Shown: positions 50,766 through 62,890, counted from the first letter of the stretch. The stretch is 64,000 nt of DNA from Arctopsyche grandis (GCF_051622035.1 NC_135355.1:1302001-1366000); one strand, 5' to 3'. Notes: generated from the letters alone by a model not told the origin. Translations and numbers: made by a program.

Positions 50766-51846
50766 CGACCACCTGTTCTATAAAGACACTGTCGTTATCA
50801 GGTAGCTTATGCTTCTAATGTATAATAATAATTACTATAGGAAGTCCGCTGGGTAGTAGGGAGGATTGCAGGAGAGAGAGACAAGTAAAAGCGATCTCAA
50901 TTCAATCTTATGTTTATTTAGAAAATAGGTAATCGATGCGCGTACGCAACCGGCGCGTCAAGGCGCGACGCCTACTACTGTCGCTACCACACACGGTTCG
51001 GTAGTACCAACCTTAACATTAATACATACAGTGCATAATACCAACTGTTCGGCATGAGCCACCTCATTATACATAATTATAATCATTTTATATTAATATC
51101 CTAAATTACTATTAACAATTAATTAATTTCTGTAATATACTTTAAAAATAGTTTACGTATAGGGTTTGTCCGAGCCAAAAACGCTCATGGCCGTTGGTTG
51201 TCCTCTTACGGCTTCGGCTTTTGTTTTCTCTCTTTTACACTGATCATCTGTCAGTCGTTCTAGATTCTCCCGTGGGTCCGGCGCCCGGTGATCCCGGCGC
51301 GGACCGCCAGATGCAGCGTCCCTCATAAAAGCCGGCCTCGAACTAAGCCCCGAACTCTGGCCCCGTGATCCACCCAAGCGATCACGGCGAGCGCTCATTG
51401 GCATCATAGAAGCCCTCCATAATAGAAGGAGTATGGCTGCTTCCATAGTCGTGCCTCACCGACTATGTCTACCGACTATACTCGACCACGTGTTCGACCC
51501 AAGCCTCGAACACGGCGAGCTCTCAGACGCTCGTGAGACTCCGACCGAGAAGGTGTTGGCGTGGCTGGTCTACCCTTCCTGACCAGCCACAGCCACAGCC
51601 ATAAAGGGGCACAGGCGAGAAGCGCCGAGAAACTCCCCGGCGCGCCATCTACTCATCAATAAAAACGAGATCATAACCGTTACTCTTTTGTATAATTCCC
51701 CCACCCCGCACCGTTCCAGAGCAAGCTGATCGAGACGACGACACACACACACAGCCATTGGTCACCCATACATATACACACATTACAGCTGCTGAAGCGA
51801 TCGTTCAGGGTTAATGTGTTTTGTTATAGGCTATTTGTTACGATGT
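50766..51846. other. GC-richer repeat-like DNA without a recognised gene
   Basis: 51150-51830 is clearly richer in GC than its surroundings (CGGCGCGGACCGCCAGATGC). ORFs of 62-97 codons have no family motif. It is flanked by LTR sequences on both sides, so it may be retroelement-derived. A CACACACACACAC run lies near 51742. Confidence 0.4.
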
Positions 51847-52816
51847 TGTAGGAATCTCGTCACCGCAATCGAAACATCAATTGCGACGGAGAATACATTT
51901 CTCACGCTCAACCATTGACGTCATCTTGAGTCGAGAAAATTCCACCCCAACAAATCAAGCAGAACGACGCGAAGTCGAAGAACACCTGCACCCATTAAAG
52001 TGCACAAATAACAACCCATTGAACAAACATCCAGACTCACTGGAACAAAGGACGATAAAAACTAAATCGAGTGGAACGACGCCACATATTCGAGAATATT
52101 CCACCCTAAATAACAAACCACATTCCTCGCATAACTTGCACACGTAAACACCACCTGCGGTTCTCAGAATCAATCGCCAGTAAAGTCACGTGGACCCCCA
52201 AAAACAATATAAAAGGAGATCCAACCTATACAACTTCAGTCGACTCAACCACCTCCAAACGGTCCATACCCGTTAACCACCCACTAACACACTAACCCCG
52301 ACAGTATCCCACAGATGTTGCACTAATTTTGCTTAGTGTTCCAGATCGACAAACACCCCACAAGCGAGCAGCCGCCAGCCCGCACCACAAACATCACCGA
52401 GAGTCCGATCCCATACAACACGTTCGATGGATAGGTTAAGGGAGTGGCACTCCCTATAAACTATCGTTAAAACGCAGCCACAAAGAAGACAACTTCAGTC
52501 GACACACAGCAGCAGACCAGTCAACAGGCAGCAGCCACCACGACAGCAGTCGACATCCAACATCTGACCAGCTACCACTACACTACCCTACAATGGAAGA
52601 ACGCTTGCAACTCAGCCGGATCCAGAGCAACGACACATTGCAGATCCAGCAGCCATCACGACACCAAGTCAACAGCCAATAGCCGCTTCGAGAAAACTTC
52701 CTCAAATATTCTAATACACTTGTACAATATTTAGGCAAACAATGAAACAACTTAAAACAAGCACAACAGTGTTTCGTTAGGCTGGGATACGGTCAACACT
52801 TCCTACCCCGCCTACA
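51847..52816 (+). mobile_element. LTR of the same family as 35060-36744
   Basis: Begins TGTAGGAATCTCGTCACC and ends CCCCGCCTACA. Shares GACGGAGAATACATT, TATAAAAGGAGATCCAACC, CAATATTTAGGCAAACAAT and GTTTCGTTAGGCTGGGATAC with the other two. Flanks ATGT and AAAT do not match, so this is either a recombined LTR or one end of a lost provirus-like element. Confidence 0.8.
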
Positions 52817-52828
52817 AAATAAAAGGTA

Positions 52829-53060
52829 GGGAGGCGCATGTACGCATAGGCGAGGTAAATGTACCGCGAGAAGGTCTATGAAAACACTGATTGTGTACTA
52901 ACACTAAGAGGATCCTTTATTTGTGTTCACTTGTTACAATAGTGTAATTATATGTACAAAGAAGGTCGTTTTTGTTTCTCAGCTTCGGAGCGATGAATTC
53001 TTTCTTCTGGAATAGTCAAATTGGACGTTGCCAGAGATTCATTCTGTATGTTTATACAAG
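52829..53060 (-). repeat. LTR-like fragment (second family), inverted
   Basis: The inverse of 47960-48110: GGTCTATGAAAACACTGATTG, GAGGATCCTTTATTTGTGTT and GTAATTATATGTACAAAGAA. It abuts the LTR ending at 52816, so one may have inserted next to or into the other. Confidence 0.55.
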
Positions 53061-53341
53061 AGCGATGATTAGTAAAGCAATACCACTTGCTCGGTAATTA
53101 TACAATTTCAATTTAATGCAAAGTACTTCAGATCGCCGAGTGTTATTAGCATAAGATGAAATGTACAATAAAACAAAAATAAAAAATTATATATATTTTT
53201 TTTTATATGTGTATAATATTTTATAATAAAAATATAAAATAGTGAGTTTAAACTGATTTTATTATTAATTTAAGAAGTTTTATTTACATATAAGCAATAT
53301 GTTTCGTTCACATTTTTTTTTACAATTACACGTTGCAGTTC

Positions 53342-53734
53342 TTTATAGGATATTTTATTGTATCATAATTTAACTTCAACATGAAATGTATCTTATGGAG
53401 CGGTTCAAATACATAAAAAAAAAAAAATACCTGTGAGAACATCGACAATATTGGCTACTATATTATAATTGTATGATATATGTACTTTCAAATAAATTTT
53501 AAAATATATATCTAAATCTAAATTACAGGGACAAAATTAAAAAAAAAAACCTTTTATGCACAGTAAATACAATGATTTATTATGTTTTCAACACATTAAA
53601 CATAAACATATTCTTGAATATATAATATATAAAAAAAAATTGCTGTTCAACAACATTCAGTGAATCATTGGGATACTCCTCGGTGCCCCCATATGCATAC
53701 ACTAATCCGTCAATTACGGCAGCCGTTGTGCCTT
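53342..53734 (-). repeat. Duplicated kelch-like 3' fragment, copy 2
   Basis: Nearly identical to 46784-47165. It is broken at 53734 by the palindromic TIR element, the target sequence continuing in copy 1 as GAGCCTGGTCGCTTAT. Confidence 0.65.
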
Positions 53735-54370
53735 GTTACACCAAATCCGTGAAATTGTCTATTACACGCATTCGGCAACAGAATTGCCGAATGCGTGAAA
53801 AATGCAAGCACGTTGCCCAGTTCACGGATTCGGCAAATTCTTTGGCGTATGCGTGAACTGGACAGCGTGTAATATTATAACCAAGTGTCAAAGTGAAAGC
53901 TGAATGAGGATGTTTAATTTACATATTATTATGTATAATATGACTACATACATATGTTTCGATAATCTCATATGACTTGTACATAAATTAATGCTATTTT
54001 TATACATTTTGATCAATATTTTAACAGTCGGAATTTTATACCTTGTGAAGAATCAGTATTATATTATAAATATTTAATTTCATTACACATGTCCCAGAAC
54101 AAAGCTCTCGGCTACACTGACCAGACCTAATGTATAAAAATGTGAGCGACTAAGAAATCACCGGGTGTGAAACGCTTAATCTAACTGCATATATGTCTCC
54201 GGAGTTCGGAGATGCATTTGTCCGAAGGACCAAAACAGCCCTGCGTGACCTGAGCCATAGAACACTTTGTATTTTAACAAGCTCGTAGTCACCTCTCACT
54301 CATTGGTTTTACTTAAAATACAAACATTTTTTGGACAGGGGACTATTACAGACAAACACTCTTTGAAGGA
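53735..54370. mobile_element. Truncated copy of the palindromic TIR element at 7804-8870
   Basis: Starts GTTACACCAAATCCGTGAAA and follows the 7804 copy through CTCGGCTACACTGACCAGAC and CAAACACTCTTTGAAG, where similarity stops at about 54370. The right terminal repeat is absent. Confidence 0.8.
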
Positions 54371-54556
54371 TTTGCCCTTGTGTGAACGAAGATATTTCAG
54401 GCATTCAGGAAGATATTTCATTTATTTTCTTATTTACTCTATGCAAATATGTAGTTAAAATAATTTTATTTAATATTTTACAAACATTTTACGGGGGCCC
54501 TTACGTAATTTATGCATGAGGGCCCAAAATATCTAACTACGCCACTGCTGAGGCCC

Positions 54557-54754
54557 TTAGTGTATAGCAAAAGTAGGGGAAATCTGGAAGCAAAAGAATC
54601 TGATAGCCAACAAATTACTGAAATGATTTTGAAAGAAAACAATCCCTGTATTTCGTGCAGCGCTCTCTAAACTGTCAACTGTTCGTTGTTGCCACAGAAG
54701 AAGCCAAGAATGAAGAATTTTTTTTTTAGAATTAGCATTTAAAGTTTCAGACAT
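54557..54754 (-). CDS. Hypothetical ORF divergent from DDX56
   Basis: 65 codons from a true ATG at 54754, 77 bp from the DDX56 start and divergent. It begins MSETLNANSKKKILHSWLLL and is more mixed in composition than the surrounding AT-rich ORFs. It could be the first exon of a gene sharing the DDX56 promoter, but no continuation or homology is recognised. Equally it may be chance. Confidence 0.2.
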   Translation of the reverse strand: MSETLNANSKKKILHSWLLLWQQRTVDSLESAARNTGIVFFQNHFSNLLAIRFFCFQISPTFAIH

Positions 54755-54831
54755 GGCTGTAAATACGCGTGCTTAGGCTGCGGAGTGCCTCGTGGGTTTG
54801 CTTTCGCCCTCGTTGTTTGACAAAAGTCAAA

Positions 54832-57800
54832 ATGGGTTCCGAGCCTCAGGATCCTCCCGAGCTGAACTTCCACGAGATGGAATTGGACGATCGACTGCTG
54901 AAGGTTCACACCTCACTCTTCACACCTTACATTCCTCGCCAATCTCATTGGCGCCGTCCTCACACACACACGATATCTACTACCGATATTTCCATATCCT
55001 GTTCCAATATTGCAACCTGTGGTTGCTATTTAGGAACTGGATATGGAAATATCGTGTGTGGACGGCTACATTATATCGTGTATTCCTTTCAGGCGATCGC
55101 CAAATTGGGGTGGTTGTCGCCGACTCTCGTCCAAGAGAGGGCCATTCCACTGCTTTTAGAAGGCAAAGACGTTCTCCTGAGGGCCAGAACGGGTTCGGGA
55201 AAGACGGCCGCGTTTTCTATACCCGTCATCCAAAAGATACTCAACTCTAAACAGACCGATGCGCAACAGTCTATCAAAGCTTTGATCTTGGCACCCAGTA
55301 AGGAACTCTGCACTCAGGTGAGGTTTCCCCGTCTTCTATTCTGCTTTATATTTTATACATACGTACTACATGAATACAAATAAAACATTATTTCAGATCT
55401 GTTCTGCTATTGTTAGTTTAACGGTGAAGTGCGCTCGCGAGGTGCGATGCGTCGACTTATCTGCTGACGGAGAAATCCAACTGTATAAACCGCTACTGCT
55501 GGAGAAGCCCGATATAGTAGTGGCGACCCCGTCGAAAGCTTTGGCTCATTTAAAAGCGAACAATATGAAATTGAAGTCCAGTCTTGATGTATTGGTAATA
55601 GACGAAGCAGATCTAGTATTTTCCTTTGGCTACGAAGAAGAAGTTAAAAATCTCTTAAAGTAATAAAAGTGTATTAGTATGGGTGCTACTTTAGTATGCG
55701 GTCTACCTTTGAAGCGCAGCCGACTATTTTTTTTATTTGTATCGTAGCAATGACCTGTTTATTATAATTTTTGTTTATTCCTGCCGCCCCATAATGTTGT
55801 CGAAGCATTTCTATCAAAATATCGTCAGCAGCGAAGAAAATACCGACCCTAACAACCTAATCTTAACCGTTTGCCCGCGACCGTCTTCTATGGAAGCTTT
55901 GGGCGACAAGTCTGTAGCGCGGCTGTCTTCCATAGAATTTCTGAACTTTGCACGGGATTTTGAGCCTTATATGCGCCTATTTCAACTGTTTTAAGGCTCA
56001 AAATTGGTTGAATATATTACTGAGAGTTGAATGCCATCTATTCAATTTGCTTAAAATGAATATATACCAGTCAAAAATTAGCTTTTTGTGGAACCATACT
56101 GAAACCTCGTCAATATGACGTCACGTCTTCATACAATTATGAAGAATGATTATTTGACAATAAATCCAAAACTACGACATATATTATTTATTTTATTGTT
56201 TAAAATAATACTTTGTGTTAATTAACATATCTGGTTACTTGAGTAAATATTAAAATCTGTATTTAAGGTCGAAAACTCGATTGCCAAATTCGCGAAAAAG
56301 ATGCCGCGTTCAGGGCTTGTTCGCTATATTCATTGCGGCGGGCAAAGGGTTAAGAAATTCAATTATGGATTTTTGCTTAAAGTTAGATGTTCTTTTTGAA
56401 GCTGCCAAATCACGAATACTTATCATACAATAAGGACAAATGGTTAAATGAATAATGCTTCTTAGTGTTCCGTTGCGTTGCCTCTCGAGCCGTCAAAGAG
56501 CTGCTTCCTCTCCTGCAAACAGGTCAATTGGGATGATTCCTGCGACTGCCAAAACAGCATTTTCGGAGACGGTCGAGTACGCCGTGGCTACTTTGAGTGG
56601 ACTCCGCTGTACCGAGGAAGACGACGCTGTTCAACAGCTTCCTTCTCTTAGGTTAGGTTAGGTCCTCCGCTGTACCGAGGACGACGATGCTCTTTAACAG
56701 TTTCCTTCTCGTCCCTCTCGAGCCCTGGGGAACGTCTACCGTCACTCGGTACATCCCTTTCTCTCGTCTGTCCCTCGTGGTGTATTCTAGAATCTGGTCG
56801 CTGAAATAGCTTTGCACGATCCTCAGCAGGTAGTCTGGAATTCGGCCGTTCGCCTTCATTGCCCTTGACACTTCCTCCCATTTTAGGACCAACCCTAACT
56901 TAACCTAACCTAGATATGTTTTTTTTTGGGTCTACCTCGCGGCACCGAAAGTCAAAAGATCGAAAAAGCAAATATCGGAAGGCAAAGATCGAAATTCGAA
57001 AGATCTTAATTCGAAAGATCAAAAAAAAGGGGTGCATGGTAAACGGTACTATGTATATATAATATATATCAGTGACATGCGGTGAAATTATCTCTCTTTT
57101 TTTTGTCATACAGCCGTGTTTAATGTGCGCGCGCAGGTACGGGAGGAAAAGCCTGTTCCTCTCGTTCCTGTTGTATCCTGCTCGCGCAAATTAAGTGAGG
57201 ATGTACGACGGAGAGAGAGAGAGTATTACCGCACGCCACTGATATATATATACTAACCGTTTTTCATATGTATGCATGGTAAATGAACATTTTCGATTTT
57301 TTAACATTCGGTGCGGTAACGGTCACCCGTATTTTTGTGAAAATATTGATGAAATAAAACTTAAAAAAACATATCTTAGCAGCCAACACCTATTTATTTT
57401 ATGACCTGACCCTTAAAAAGGGTCAGGTTAAGTTAGGGTTTTCTCTATTCATTTAAGATTAGGTTGTTAGGGTCGGTATTATTCAGTCTCACTGTCACAC
57501 GCGAAAACTGAGACAGTGAGACCGTATATTAAAGTAAAAACGTGAAGGTAGATCGCATACTAAAGTAGATATGTGAAGGTAGACCGCATACTAAAGTGAC
57601 ACCCGATATATAATATGTATATATTTTTTTATTATTAATTTTTGCTTGTTTATTCATTTTTTCAGTTATATGCCTAGTGTTTATCAATCAGTACTGGCTT
57701 CGGCGACGCTTTCCGATGATGTACAAAATTTAAAGAAAATTGTATTACGGAATCCTGTTATACTGAAATTGGAAGAACCGGAATTGGCTCCGATAACTCA

Positions 57801-59394
57801 ACTGGAGCACTATCACGTTAAAGCCGAAGAGAACGATAAAGCTGCAATACTGTACGCATTATTGAAATTGAACCTCGTGAGGGGTAAAACGATCATTTTC
57901 GTCAGGACAGTTGATAGATGCTATAAGTATGTTTAAATCAAATGCATATTTAGGTGTGATTTTTCCTATTTTTTATTTCGATTCTCTTCACAGGTTGAAG
58001 TTGTATTTAGAGCAGTTTAAAATACCAGCTTGCGTGTTGAACTCGGAGTTGCCCGCCGCCGTGAGATGTTTAGCCGTTAGCCAATTTAATAAGGACGTTT
58101 ATCAGATAATTGTAGCTTCCGATGAGAAAGCATTGGAAGAGCCTGAAGGTGAATCGAAAGATTCGAAAAATGCCTCGAAGAAGAAAAAAGTGCGTTTGCA
58201 ATTAGTTGTATATTGAGAATTTACGATGATAATAGAACTAAAATTATTAATTATCTTTTTTTTAGAAAAAGAAATTGACATCTAAAAGGATTAAAGATAA
58301 AGAGTCTGGTGTTTCTCGTGGTATAGATTTTCAACGTGTGTCAAATGTTATTAATTTTGACTTTCCACCTGACGTCAGTTCTTACGTACATAGAGCCGGC
58401 CGTACGGCTCGCGGAAATGATCAAGTAAAATATATTAAAATCACATTTGATTAATATTTGTCAATTGAAAATTCATATTTGTTTGTATCATGATTTAGGG
58501 CCAGGTGTTGTCTTTCGTTTCTATGAGAGAAAACCCGTTGCTGGACGAAGTCGAAGAAAGTTTATCGAAAGGTTATAATATGGAGAATGTTTTAAAGTAA
58601 GATATTCATTTGATTTCAAATGTCTTTTATCGTATTGTATATTTTAATGATGAGCAGATTCGTTCAGAATTGATAGTGTAATAACATTGATCAAATTGGT
58701 GTCGACACAATCTTCTCTCTGAAACTTTTATGTGTGATTGACTCGTTGAAACAATTCGTATTAATGAGTCTTGGGTTTATAACGGATTTTGATTTTAGAA
58801 CGTACGAGTTTTGCTTGGAGCAAGTGGAAGGATTCAGATATCGATCACGAGACGCGTGGCGAGCCGTTACTCGGATTGCCGTCAGAGAAGCTAGGCTCAA
58901 AGAAATAAAACAGGAACTATTAAATTGTAAAAAACTTAAAGTGCGTGTTTGTTTTTTATATCTTTTCACTGTTGTATTGTTAATGTGAATCGATTTTCAA
59001 TGCTTATTTATTTTGATAGGCATTTTTCGATGACAATCCTCAAGAATTATTAGCTCTCCGTCATGACAAAGCGTTGCATACGGTTAAAATTCAACAGCAC
59101 TTGTCTGATGTTCCCGAATATATAATACCTGAAGCGTTGAAGCAAATCAAAGGTATTGGAAACACTACGAGTACTTCAAATCCACTGAAAAGGAAAAGGA
59201 CTCGATTTAGCAGTTCGAAATCTCTTAAATATAAGGTCTGTTTTATGGTAGATTGATAAAAATTATAGTATTTAAAAAAAATATATAATAAAAATGTTAA
59301 TACTTTTCAGGCTAGACAGAAAAATCCGTTACAAAATTTAAACTTGAAAAAGCTAAGAGAAGATTCTAAACGACAGAAGGTGGAAGAAACATGA
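54832..59394 (+). CDS. ATP-dependent RNA helicase DDX56
   Basis: Nucleolar DEAD-box helicase needed for large ribosomal subunit assembly. Ten exons: 54832-54903, 55093-55317, 55397-55659, 57666-57926, 57994-58189, 58266-58424, 58499-58596, 58799-58940, 59020-59235, 59311-59394. All phases agree, giving 571 residues (human 547). Motifs: Q motif [14 protein letters not shown] near 30-43, Walker A ARTGSGKT 55-62, ATPSKAL, DEAD 168-171, SAT 199-201, RGIDF 357-361, HRAGRTAR 381-388. The DDX56-specific C-terminal part follows ([63 protein letters not shown]), with a basic tail (KRKRTRF). A lysine-rich insert (KKKKK) spans the exon 5/6 junction. The start ATG has a good context (GTCAAAATGG). An upstream in-frame ATG at 54769 would add 21 unconserved residues. 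Introns 1 and 3 are transposon sequence. Confidence 0.97.
54950..55075. repeat. Foldback sequence filling DDX56 intron 1
   Basis: GCCGTCCTCACACACACACGATAT pairs with ATATCGTGTGTGGACGGC, and inside it GATATTTCCATATCCTGTTCC pairs with GGAACTGGATATGGAAATATC. The loop is about 20 bases. The whole is a long imperfect hairpin within a 189-nt intron, probably a small foldback element. Confidence 0.8.
55867..56349. mobile_element. piggyBac-like miniature element (copy e)
   Basis: CCGTTTGCCCGCGACCGTC to GCGGCGGGCAAAGGG, flanked by TTAA at 55863-55866 and 56350-56353. 483 bp, same orientation as copy d, nested in the 1.9-kb element in DDX56 intron 3. Confidence 0.9.
56455..56892 (-). mobile_element. 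R1-like LINE reverse transcriptase fragments
   Basis: On the minus strand 56892-56655 reads [37 protein letters not shown] and VTVDVPQGS, the RT motif before the catalytic box. 56640-56455 then reads [20 protein letters not shown] and GIIPIDL, a segment typical of the R1 clade beyond the RT core. The two are joined at a roughly 50-bp direct repeat (CTCCGCTGTACCGAGGA...), with the middle of the RT deleted. Non-functional. Confidence 0.75.
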
Positions 59395-59436
59395 TAATTT
59401 TTTTGTTAGTATGTGTGTTAGTATGTTTTATATATA

Positions 59437-59442
59437 AATAAA
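59437..59442 (+). promoter_or_regulatory. Candidate polyadenylation signal of DDX56
   Basis: AATAAA 42 bases after the stop codon. Well placed for a short 3' UTR. Use is inferred from position. Confidence 0.5.
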
Positions 59443-60113
59443 AATGTTGTATATTATTGTGTTTTAATTCATTAAAAAAATATTTTTGTATTCAACTTTA
59501 TTGTTTTTCTTTTTGTATATATGTTAAGAAAATTAATCCCATAATGTTATGGAAGAAAAGTGATTTCAGATTCATACTACATATGTGAAAGTGTTTTGCG
59601 CAATATTTGATGGTTAGTTACATTTGAGATTTCAATTTCAGTACCTTTTACATATTTAGGGTATTTTTTAGCTCGTGTAGGCACTGAAGAAAACCAAATA
59701 CACATTGAAGCAATGAGGATATACTTACGGAGACATTGAATGTGCGACATTCCGAAAGAATTTTCCGATTCGCCATACTTTTGTTAGTAAAAACTGTCTA
59801 TCATGTCTGAAATAAATTGTTAAAAACTGAAAAACATGTTGAATTTTTTGTATATCAATTGTGTAACATGGATGAAATGATTTCAGATCAGTGGCTGAAT
59901 AAAGATCTCGGTAACGGAGTAGGATTTGGTTAGTTTTAATGTTTATATTAATATTTTACAGTTTTGAAAATGGGGTTAAAGCATAATTTTACATCATATA
60001 ATCCTTTCAGTGTTGCAGAACATTCTATAAATGTTGGGTTTACACGCAGATTAGATTTTGTTTTGCATTGGCGATACATTCGGAGAAATACAATCTACCT
60101 GGTTAGTTATGAG
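59443..60113. other. Intergenic sequence, nothing recognised
   Basis: AT-rich DNA after DDX56. No protein-like ORF and no dispersed repeat that I matched. Confidence 0.4.
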
Positions 60114-60245
60114 TAGAGGCCGGATAGCCAAGGGGCCGCGTATTGTTCATATGTTGTAAATGCATTGTTAAAGGTTTGCCGAACCTTTTTTACAAAGAAT
60201 TACAACAATGGAACAATGAGCTGCCCCTTGGCTATCCAGCCTCTA
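60114..60245. mobile_element. hAT miniature element (TAGAGGC family) with perfect 8-bp duplication
   Basis: Ends are TAGAGGCCGGATAGCCAAGG and CCTTGGCTATCCAGCCTCTA. GTTATGAG is duplicated at 60106-60113 and 60246-60253. 132 bp, with an internal hairpin around AACCTTT. No coding. Confidence 0.95.
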
Positions 60246-60253
60246 GTTATGAG

Positions 60254-60830
60254 TCTTCCTTATCCTTTCCATTGTTACGCATATCTAAAATAAAGTCAGT
60301 CTATAAACATGACCCTTTTTATTAACTACGCTTTACTCGGCATATTAATAATTATCACAAGTGTCTGCTTTGTATTCTGCTAGTGTCATATTCCTTTAAA
60401 TATGTATTGGGTTGGTTTTAACAATTTCCTCTTTGTTTTATTGTTACAGCATCAGCAATGGCTCTATATCAATAACTGATTTCATCCATCCACTTCAATT
60501 TAATTTTTGTGGAATTGTTCGATATCTTCTATGGAAACATTTGTTAGTTTACATTTTTTTTATATCTACACATATGCATTTTTTCAATATTTTTAGCCTC
60601 AATTATCAAAGATGATAGATCACAATACTGTGGTTACAAACCACGTACGATTTTTGCTTTCAATATAAAATTTGGTAACAGTATAATCACCATAATTTAT
60701 GAACATTACAGTAGAATCTCAATTTCCAAAGATTGAATTAAACAAATAATTTTATTATGCAGAAATAGCACGAAAACTACGCTTATAGAAAAAAGTTGAC
60801 ATACAAAATGATGGCATTTTATTATATATG
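60254..60830. other. Intergenic sequence, nothing recognised
   Basis: AT-rich, with ORFs lacking any family motif. I see no repeat match in this stretch. Confidence 0.35.
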
Positions 60831-61601
60831 TTACAGTGAAAGCATATTTCAAGTGAAAATATATTTTCAAGCAATTTTTATTTGATTTTTAAATACTTTT
60901 TATTATTACGAAGTTATGTTCACGATACATCTTATTTATATTTTAAAAGCTACTGATCTACTGATCATTTTCTATTTTATAATTTTATTTTATTTGGTTA
61001 GTAATCATAGTATTATATTATTCTAATGTTAATGTACAGCATAATAGGAAAAAGAGCTCAAAAACCTATTTACTATTCTTATAAATGCTCATAATACATT
61101 TAATACATAATATTAATTAAAGACTCTCTAAAGTCGATGACCTAAACTATATTCAAGCAATGAAAATGTATCAAACAATGAATTTATTCTATAAATTTAA
61201 CCCTAACAACCAGTGCCTGCCTTACACCCAATGGCGCCCTCGGGAAATTGTTTTCAAACACCCTTAGAAAAAAAAAATCGCCTTCGGCGCTCTAATCTAA
61301 AATTTTGTATGGCTTTTGGCGCTCTAATTTTAAAATTTAAAGCGCCTTTGACGCATCGAGCGGCGCCCTAATTTATTTGGCGCCCTCGGGCGCCGCCCAA
61401 CCTAGCCCCCCCCTAAAACCGGCACTGCTAACAACCCAATCTTAAACGAATAGGGCCAACCCTTACTTGACCTAACCTATCCGAACCCTTACAATCCAAT
61501 CTTAAACGAATAAAACCAACACTGAAAATGTAACTGGTTATGATTTCACTGAAACGTCTGAAAATATATAATTTCACTTGAAATATAATTCACTGTGACA
61601 T
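60831..61601. mobile_element. Inverted-repeat element (GTGACAGTGAAA family) with nested insertions
   Basis: The left end GTTACAGTGAAAGCATATTT pairs with the right end AAATATAATTCACTGTGAC. It contains the duplicated segment 60885-61078 and the hAT miniature element 61211-61427. The remaining text (AATGTAACTGGTTATGATTT) matches 14978-15172, which therefore shows the uninterrupted form. Confidence 0.7.
61211..61427. mobile_element. hAT miniature element (CAGTGC family), copy 2, perfect duplication
   Basis: The left end starts CAGTGCCTGCCTTACACCC. The right end is CCTAAAACCGGCACTG. CTAACAAC is duplicated at 61203-61210 and 61428-61435. 217 bp, the same family as 25197-25403 but inverted relative to it. 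Confidence 0.95.
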
Positions 61602-61804
61602 AAGATACAAAAACTGAATACATGTGTATAATACATACATACATATAGACTAAACTGTTTAATGAATCGTCATTTACATCTTTTTACTTACCTCTTATTC
61701 ACTCATTCAGCATTTTAATTATGTCATTCAAAGTCAACAACACAAATAAAGATAGTGTTTTTTATACTTCTGCCTTTTTCCATATGTGCGTTTTTGTATG
61801 TTCA

Positions 61805-62890
61805 ATGGCCAATCGGTGATTACTGGTCACAAAGTCACTAAAATCTCTATAACGGAACACCTGGCAGCCGAAAAGTCCATCATACTAACGAGAACTTGAG
61901 TGCCAAATACTGTGCATTCGCGATTTTCATGGCAAAAATTGTCTTTGTGACCACCGCAATGTGACGAATAGTCCAATTACCAAAATTTCAATGTTCGGTT
62001 TTATCATTTTCATGTGGCTAATTGAAAAGCCAATAATTTCTAGTCCATTATTACAAAACAAAGGTATATTTTCCTGATTAGCCCAGACAATCAAGCTTCT
62101 TTCTGTATGTTAAATTGCAAGACCCATATAGTTGACAATTCTAAGCGAATTGCAATTTGATCATTTATAGGGAATAGTTTGAATACTATAAACAGAGAAA
62201 TGTAATATTAATAGAAGTGGCTTTAGGTGTTACATTGTTGTCAAGTAACATTCTGTCCATGGACATTTTAGCAACAGTCGTATTTGACGCTTGGTGCTCG
62301 ACGTATAGAATAGGGTTCGGTGATTACTGGTCACAAATTACTCGTCACAAAGTCACTAAAATCTCTATAACGGAACATCTGGCAGCCGAAAAGTCCATCA
62401 TACTAACGATAACTATCATAGTAACGAGAACTTGAGTGCCAAATATTGTGTATTCGCGATTTTCATGGCAAAAATTGTCTTTGTGACCACCCCAATGTGA
62501 CGAATAGTCCAATTACCATAGAATAGATTTCTCTGTTTGTTTATATTACTCGCAAGATAGGCAAGCATCGGTAAAAATTGCACAATACATTAAAAAACAC
62601 ACAATTAACAACATGGAATACATTTTTATAAGTAAATTGATACGATTGTATTCCCCGTGCGATGTAGCGTATTTATAGAGACGTACCGCGTACAATTGAC
62701 GACAATTATTTATTCGTAAGTGCCCCTCTATTCTTATTACATCTCTTTGTTTTCATGTGGTTAATTGAAAAGCCAATTTCTAGTCCATTATTACAAGACA
62801 AAGGTATATTTTCCCGATTGGCCCAAACAATCAAGCTTCTTTCTGTATGTATGTTAAATTGCAAGATCCATAGTTAGTTTATAGGGAACA
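61805..62890. repeat. Tandem duplication of a composite repeat
   Basis: Unit 1 (61805-62180) and unit 2 (62310-62890) each hold a GGTTCGGTGATTACTGGTCA-type repeat (CTCTATAACGGAACACCTGG against CTCTATAACGGAACATCTGG) followed by AATTGAAAAGCCAAT and AATCAAGCTTCTTTCTGTAT. About 200 bp of different sequence separates the halves of unit 2. Confidence 0.65.

Larger units (their letters stand above)
55681..57604. mobile_element. 1.9-kb TIR element filling DDX56 intron 3
   Basis: The left end GGGTGCTACTTTAGTATGCG continues GTCTACCTT; the right end AAGGTAGACCGCATACTAAA continues GTGACACCC. The right arm repeats the TACTTTAGTATGCGRTCTACCTTCAC unit (inverted). It contains the piggyBac-like copy e and LINE fragments. 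GGGTG ends resemble Harbinger-type termini, but no duplication is clear (TAT and GAT). It occupies all but about 80 bases of the intron. Confidence 0.75.

Noticed and set aside
51153-51446. 97-codon GC-rich ORF on the minus strand
   Set aside because: No recognisable domain and flanked by LTR sequence; composition matches the local GC-rich repeat block.
56645-56665. TTAGG-like repeats resembling insect telomere DNA
   Set aside because: Only two or three imperfect units next to LINE fragments; too short for a telomeric tract.
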